From assembly GCF_051195255.1 (NCBI RefSeq), contig NZ_JBNJLK010000002.1:372001-436000 (forward strand): 64,000 nucleotides of DNA, written 5' to 3'. This document shows, one piece after another, positions 61,303 through 64,000 of the stretch. The notes under the pieces were generated by a model that saw nothing but the letters and a program-made list of their open reading frames with translations, searched no databases and was not told the origin of the DNA. The stretch's first letter is position 1; each line of letters opens with the position of its first letter. The translations under genes were made by a program, and so were the position numbers. The stretch is from Falsirhodobacter sp051195255. Lineage in GTDB: Bacteria > Pseudomonadota > Alphaproteobacteria > Rhodobacterales > Rhodobacteraceae.

Positions 61303-61331
61303 AGTGGACGTTGACCTCAGTGGACGTTGAC
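61303..61331. repeat. Tandem repeat covering the DUF1150 stop codon
   Basis: AGTGGACGTTGAC occurs at 61303-61315 and again at 61319-61331. The second copy encodes the last four residues (VNVH) and part of the stop of the DUF1150 gene; the first lies just beyond the stop. It looks like a 16-base tandem duplication. Confidence 0.75.
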
Positions 61332-61532
61332 GGGGGCAAGGTCGTTCTGGAGCGCAAGCTGGAACGCCATGTGCCGGTTCTTCACCAGCGCCAGCTGTTC
61401 GCCGTCCGCGCTGTGCAGCGCGTAAAGCGTGTCGAGGCCTTCGGCCTGATCCTGCACGTCCTGCGGAAGTTCGGCCACAAGCACCGGCCGGACATAGACC
61501 AGACGATCGCCGGGCGATTGGGGGGTGTTCAT
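61317..61532 (-). CDS. DUF1150 family protein
   Basis: A 71-residue protein typical of alphaproteobacteria: VYVRPVLVAELPQDVQDQAEGLDTLYALHSADGEQLALVKNRHMAFQLALQNDLAPVNVH. DUF1150 genes nearly always follow a small heat-shock protein gene, as here, where the start overlaps the hsp20 stop by ATGA. Function unknown; a partner of Hsp20 is a reasonable guess. The C-terminus coincides with a tandem repeat. Confidence 0.87.
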   Translation of the reverse strand: MNTPQSPGDRLVYVRPVLVAELPQDVQDQAEGLDTLYALHSADGEQLALVKNRHMAFQLALQNDLAPVNVH

Positions 61533-61960
61533 TTGGACTCTCCTTCAGCTTTGGCGGCGGTGCGGATGGGAATGGTCTGAACGATCGTGTCCGGAACCGT
61601 GCGGCGCAGGTCGACATGTAGCAGGCCGTGATCCAGATCGGCGCCCGCCACCTCCACCCCTTCGGCCAGAACGAAGCTGCGCTGGAAGGCGCGGCCCGCG
61701 ATGCCGCGGTGCAGGAACACCCGGCGATCCTGATCGTCGGGCTGGCGGCCCCGGATCACCAGCTGGCGATCCTCCACCGTGATCGAAAGGTCCGCGTCGC
61801 GAAAGCCGGCCACGGCCAGAGTGATGCGGTAGACGTTTTCGGCCACGGCCTCGATGTTGAAGGGGGGATACCCTTCGGTCTTGGAGGTACGTTCGACCAG
61901 CCGTTCCAGCTGTTCGAAGCCCAGAAGATGGGGGTGCGCCCCAAAGCTCAGTTTCGTCAT
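61529..61960 (-). CDS. Small heat-shock protein Hsp20 (alpha-crystallin family)
   Basis: A 143-residue chaperone of the IbpA type. YPPFNIEAVAENVYRITLAVAGFRDADLSITVEDRQLVIRG is the alpha-crystallin start, FLHRGIAGRAFQRSFVLAEGVEVAGADLDHGLLHVDL includes the family F-x-R-x-F-xLA signature, and a short tail with the IPI anchor (TIPIRTAA) ends it. It binds aggregating proteins under heat. AAGGGC lies ahead of the ATG at 61960, and a sigma-32-like promoter is seen upstream. Confidence 0.93.
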   Translation of the reverse strand: MTKLSFGAHPHLLGFEQLERLVERTSKTEGYPPFNIEAVAENVYRITLAVAGFRDADLSITVEDRQLVIRGRQPDDQDRRVFLHRGIAGRAFQRSFVLAEGVEVAGADLDHGLLHVDLRRTVPDTIVQTIPIRTAAKAEGESK

Positions 61961-62020
61961 GTCTTTTGCCCTTGCTGGAAGCGACAAATCGCAAAGGCCC
62001 GTCCGGCGCCTTCCCGATCA

Positions 62021-62049
62021 ATATGGGATGCGGGGCACAGGGGCGCAAG
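62021..62049 (-). promoter_or_regulatory. Sigma-32-like promoter of hsp20
   Basis: On the minus strand CTTGCG (62044-62049) and TCCCATAT (62021-62028) are separated by 15 bases, resembling CTTGAA/CCCATNT heat-shock promoters. About 60 bases ahead of the start codon. Confidence 0.5.
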
Positions 62050-62129
62050 TCTTGGACCTGCCGCGCAAAATTCCCGCGCAATTTTCCGGACCATCGGATA
62101 GGATGGCCGCACCACAGCCCGAGTTTGCC

Positions 62130-62348
62130 ATGAACGCCCCGACCGAACTGAAACAGGAAGATGTGCTGCGAATCCGCGTCGGCGTTCTGCGGCGCGAACA
62201 CCGGGATCTGGACGACGCGATCCTTGCGCTGGAAACCCAGCCCGCGCCCGATCCCTTGCAGCTGCGTCGCCTGAAAAAGCGCAAGCTGGCCCTGAAGGAC
62301 GAGATCACGCGGATCGAGGACGACCTGATCCCCGACATCATCGCCTGA
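62130..62348 (+). CDS. DUF465 (YdcH-like) family protein
   Basis: A 72-residue helical protein: VLRIRVGVLRREHRDLDDAILALETQPAPDPLQLRRLKKRKLALKDEITRIEDDLIPDII. The HRDLDDAI and LKKRKLALKDEI segments are the DUF465 marks. Role unknown. Divergent to hsp20; ends 60 bases before purE. Confidence 0.87.
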   Translation: MNAPTELKQEDVLRIRVGVLRREHRDLDDAILALETQPAPDPLQLRRLKKRKLALKDEITRIEDDLIPDIIA

Positions 62349-62408
62349 CGCCATTGCGGGCGGGCGGCACCGCTGTATGATGCGCGCTTTCAGCAACGGG
62401 GGATCGCC

Positions 62409-62891
62409 ATGGGCGTGGATGTCGGGATCATCATGGGAAGCCAGTCGGACTGGCCGACGATGAAGGAGGCGGCCACGATTCTGGACGAACTCGGCATCTC
62501 CTATGAAGCGAAGATCGTGTCGGCCCACCGGACGCCGGACCGCCTTTGGACCTACGGGAAAGAAGCGGCGGGCCGTGGCCTGAAGGTCATCATCGCGGGC
62601 GCGGGCGGGGCGGCGCATCTGCCGGGCATGATGGCGTCCAAGACGCGCGTGCCGGTGGTGGGCGTTCCGGTGCAGACGAAGGCGCTGTCGGGCGTGGACA
62701 GCCTGTATTCCATCGTGCAGATGCCCAAGGGCTTCCCGGTGGCGACCATGGCCATCGGGGCGGCGGGCGCGGCCAATGCGGGGCTGATGGCGGCGGGAAT
62801 CCTGGCCGTCCACGATCCGGCACTGGCGCAGCGGTTGGACGCCTGGCGCGAAGCCCTCTCCGCCTCCATCCCCGAGGAGCCGCAGGAATGA
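62409..62891 (+). CDS. purE: N5-carboxyaminoimidazole ribonucleotide mutase
   Basis: A 160-residue class I PurE that converts N5-CAIR to CAIR in purine synthesis. IIMGSQSDWPTMKEAATIL, VSAHRTPDRLWTYG, IAGAGGAAHLPGMMASKT and GVPVQTKALSGVDSLYSIVQMPKGFPVATMAIG are complete. Overlaps purK by ATGA. Confidence 0.96.
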   Translation: MGVDVGIIMGSQSDWPTMKEAATILDELGISYEAKIVSAHRTPDRLWTYGKEAAGRGLKVIIAGAGGAAHLPGMMASKTRVPVVGVPVQTKALSGVDSLYSIVQMPKGFPVATMAIGAAGAANAGLMAAGILAVHDPALAQRLDAWREALSASIPEEPQE

Positions 62892-63955
62892 CCCTGAAAC
62901 CCGGTGGAACGATCGGCATTCTTGGCGGCGGGCAGTTGGGCCGCATGCTGGCGGTTGCGGCCAGCCGTCTGGGCTTCCGCACCCACATCTTCGAACCGGC
63001 GGCCAACCCGCCCGCCGCGGATGTTGCCCATGCGGTGACCACGGCCAGTTATGACGACCACGACGCGCTGCGCGCCTTCGCCGCCGCCGTGGATGTCATC
63101 ACCTATGAGTTCGAGAACATTCCCACCGCCGCGCTGGACGTGCTGGAAGCGGCGCTGCCGATCCGCCCGAACCGCCGCGCGTTGGCGACCAGCCAGGACC
63201 GGTTGGTGGAAAAGGACTTCCTGTCGGGTCTGGGCCTGAAGGTCGCGCCCTATCACGCGGTGAACAACGCCGACGATCTGGCCGCCGCCATTGCCGCCGT
63301 GGGCACGCCCGCCATTCTGAAGACCACGCGCTTCGGTTACGACGGCAAGGGCCAGGCGCGCATCATGGTGCCCGAGGATGCCGGGGCGGCGCTGGCCGCC
63401 ATGAACGGCGCGCCGGCCGTGCTGGAAGGCTTCGTGACCTTCAGCCACGAAGTGTCGGTCATCGCTGCGCGCGGGCTGGACGGCGCGGTCGCCGCCTATG
63501 ACCCGGGTGAGAATGTGCATCGCGACGGCATCCTGCACACGACGACGATCCCCGCGCGCCTGACGCCCAACCGCCGGTCGGACGCGGTGCTGATGGCGGC
63601 GCAGATCCTCAACGCCCTTGATTACGTAGGTGTCATGGGGGTGGAGCTGTTCGTGACGACGGACGGATTGATCGTGAACGAGATCGCGCCCCGCGTGCAC
63701 AATTCCGGCCACTGGACGCAGAACGGCTGCGCAGTGGACCAGTTCGAGCAGCACATCCGCGCGGTGGCCGGCTGGCCCTTGGGCGATGGTGGGCGGCATT
63801 CGGACGTGGTGATGGAAAACCTGATCGGCGACGACATCCTGCGCGTGCCCGACATCGCCGCGGAACGTGGCGCGGCCCTGCATCTGTATGGCAAGACCGA
63901 GGCGCGTCCGGGCCGGAAGATGGGCCATGTGAACCGCGTGACCCAAGGGGCGTAA
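62888..63955 (+). CDS. purK: 5-(carboxyamino)imidazole ribonucleotide synthase
   Basis: A 355-residue ATP-grasp enzyme that carboxylates AIR using bicarbonate and ATP, producing the PurE substrate. IGILGGGQLGRMLAVAASRLGF at the N-terminus, ILKTTRFGYDGKGQ in the ATP-grasp, GFVTFSHEVSVIAARG and MGVELFVTTDGLIVNEIAPRVHNSGHWTQNGC around the catalytic metal site are intact. The stop is within the window, followed by 45 bases with no feature. Confidence 0.96.
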   Translation: MTLKPGGTIGILGGGQLGRMLAVAASRLGFRTHIFEPAANPPAADVAHAVTTASYDDHDALRAFAAAVDVITYEFENIPTAALDVLEAALPIRPNRRALATSQDRLVEKDFLSGLGLKVAPYHAVNNADDLAAAIAAVGTPAILKTTRFGYDGKGQARIMVPEDAGAALAAMNGAPAVLEGFVTFSHEVSVIAARGLDGAVAAYDPGENVHRDGILHTTTIPARLTPNRRSDAVLMAAQILNALDYVGVMGVELFVTTDGLIVNEIAPRVHNSGHWTQNGCAVDQFEQHIRAVAGWPLGDGGRHSDVVMENLIGDDILRVPDIAAERGAALHLYGKTEARPGRKMGHVNRVTQGA

Positions 63956-64000
63956 CCCGGGGGCTGGCGGTTCCCGGCCCCGCTGACTAGCTTCATGGGC

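Overview
The window reads as a stretch of core chromosome from a high-GC alphaproteobacterium of the Rhodobacteraceae (Rhodobacter/Paracoccus-like). Supporting signs are the divergent zur/znu locus, the hisS-hisZ-hisG run with a histidyl-tRNA synthetase resembling the alphaproteobacterial/eukaryotic-type enzyme, the five-gene atpHAGDC operon without the Fo genes, the Hsp20-DUF1150 pair, a Hint-domain protein of a type common in this family, and a TGA-N9-TCA iron-type operator at hemP. I see no insertion sequence, prophage, integrase, CRISPR array, rRNA or tRNA gene. Gene density is very high: no gap exceeds about 230 bases, and many genes overlap by ATGA, GTGA, TGATG or TAATG.

Layout. 1-4.6 kb: 3' end of gshB, a small iron-linked hemP unit, a DUF533 membrane-associated protein, a GAPDH, a metallophosphoesterase and a lipid kinase. 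4.7-7.8 kb: zinc uptake (znuA facing zur-znuC-znuB). 7.8-13.3 kb: a GH25 lysozyme-like lipoprotein and a four-gene BMP-type ABC importer, probably for nucleosides. 13.5-20.9 kb: dnaE, slyX, hisS-hisZ-hisG, DUF1489. 21-27.7 kb: a dppABCDF dipeptide importer and an MFS transporter. 27.7-31.3 kb: rpsD with a structured leader, then hisC-tyrA and an extensin-like peptidase. 31.3-34.7 kb: a MotA-like/MotB-like proton-channel pair with a very long periplasmic coiled coil, and chaC. 34.7-40.3 kb: DUF2125, DoxX, clpA (sigma-32-type promoter, no clpS beside it), gloB and a methyltransferase. 40.3-45.8 kb: F1 ATP synthase operon and a small H-type lectin. 45.8-51.2 kb: a minus-strand run ppaC-HAD-ribF-ycgN-ltaE-prs. 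51.3-55 kb: a 68-aa protein, CIRCE-controlled groES-groEL, a lytic transglycosylase lipoprotein and a membrane protein. 55-58.5 kb: nudix and UbiK-like genes facing lgt-midA-pgeF. 58.5-61.3 kb: an Lrp regulator facing trxB, then the Hint protein. 61.3-64 kb: hsp20-DUF1150, DUF465, purE-purK.

The genes serve metal homeostasis (Zn, Fe), nutrient import, amino-acid and purine synthesis, proteostasis (ClpA, GroESL, Hsp20, each with its own recognisable heat-shock element) and the cell envelope. I found no clear multi-gene system that is wholly undescribed. The strongest candidates for follow-up are the long-stalk MotA/MotB-like pair, the Hint-domain protein, the leader structures of rpsD and ribF, and several very small ORFs. 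A striking general feature is that 8 of 11 convergent gene pairs end within 4 bases of each other or overlap, three of them sharing a palindromic 4-base double stop.
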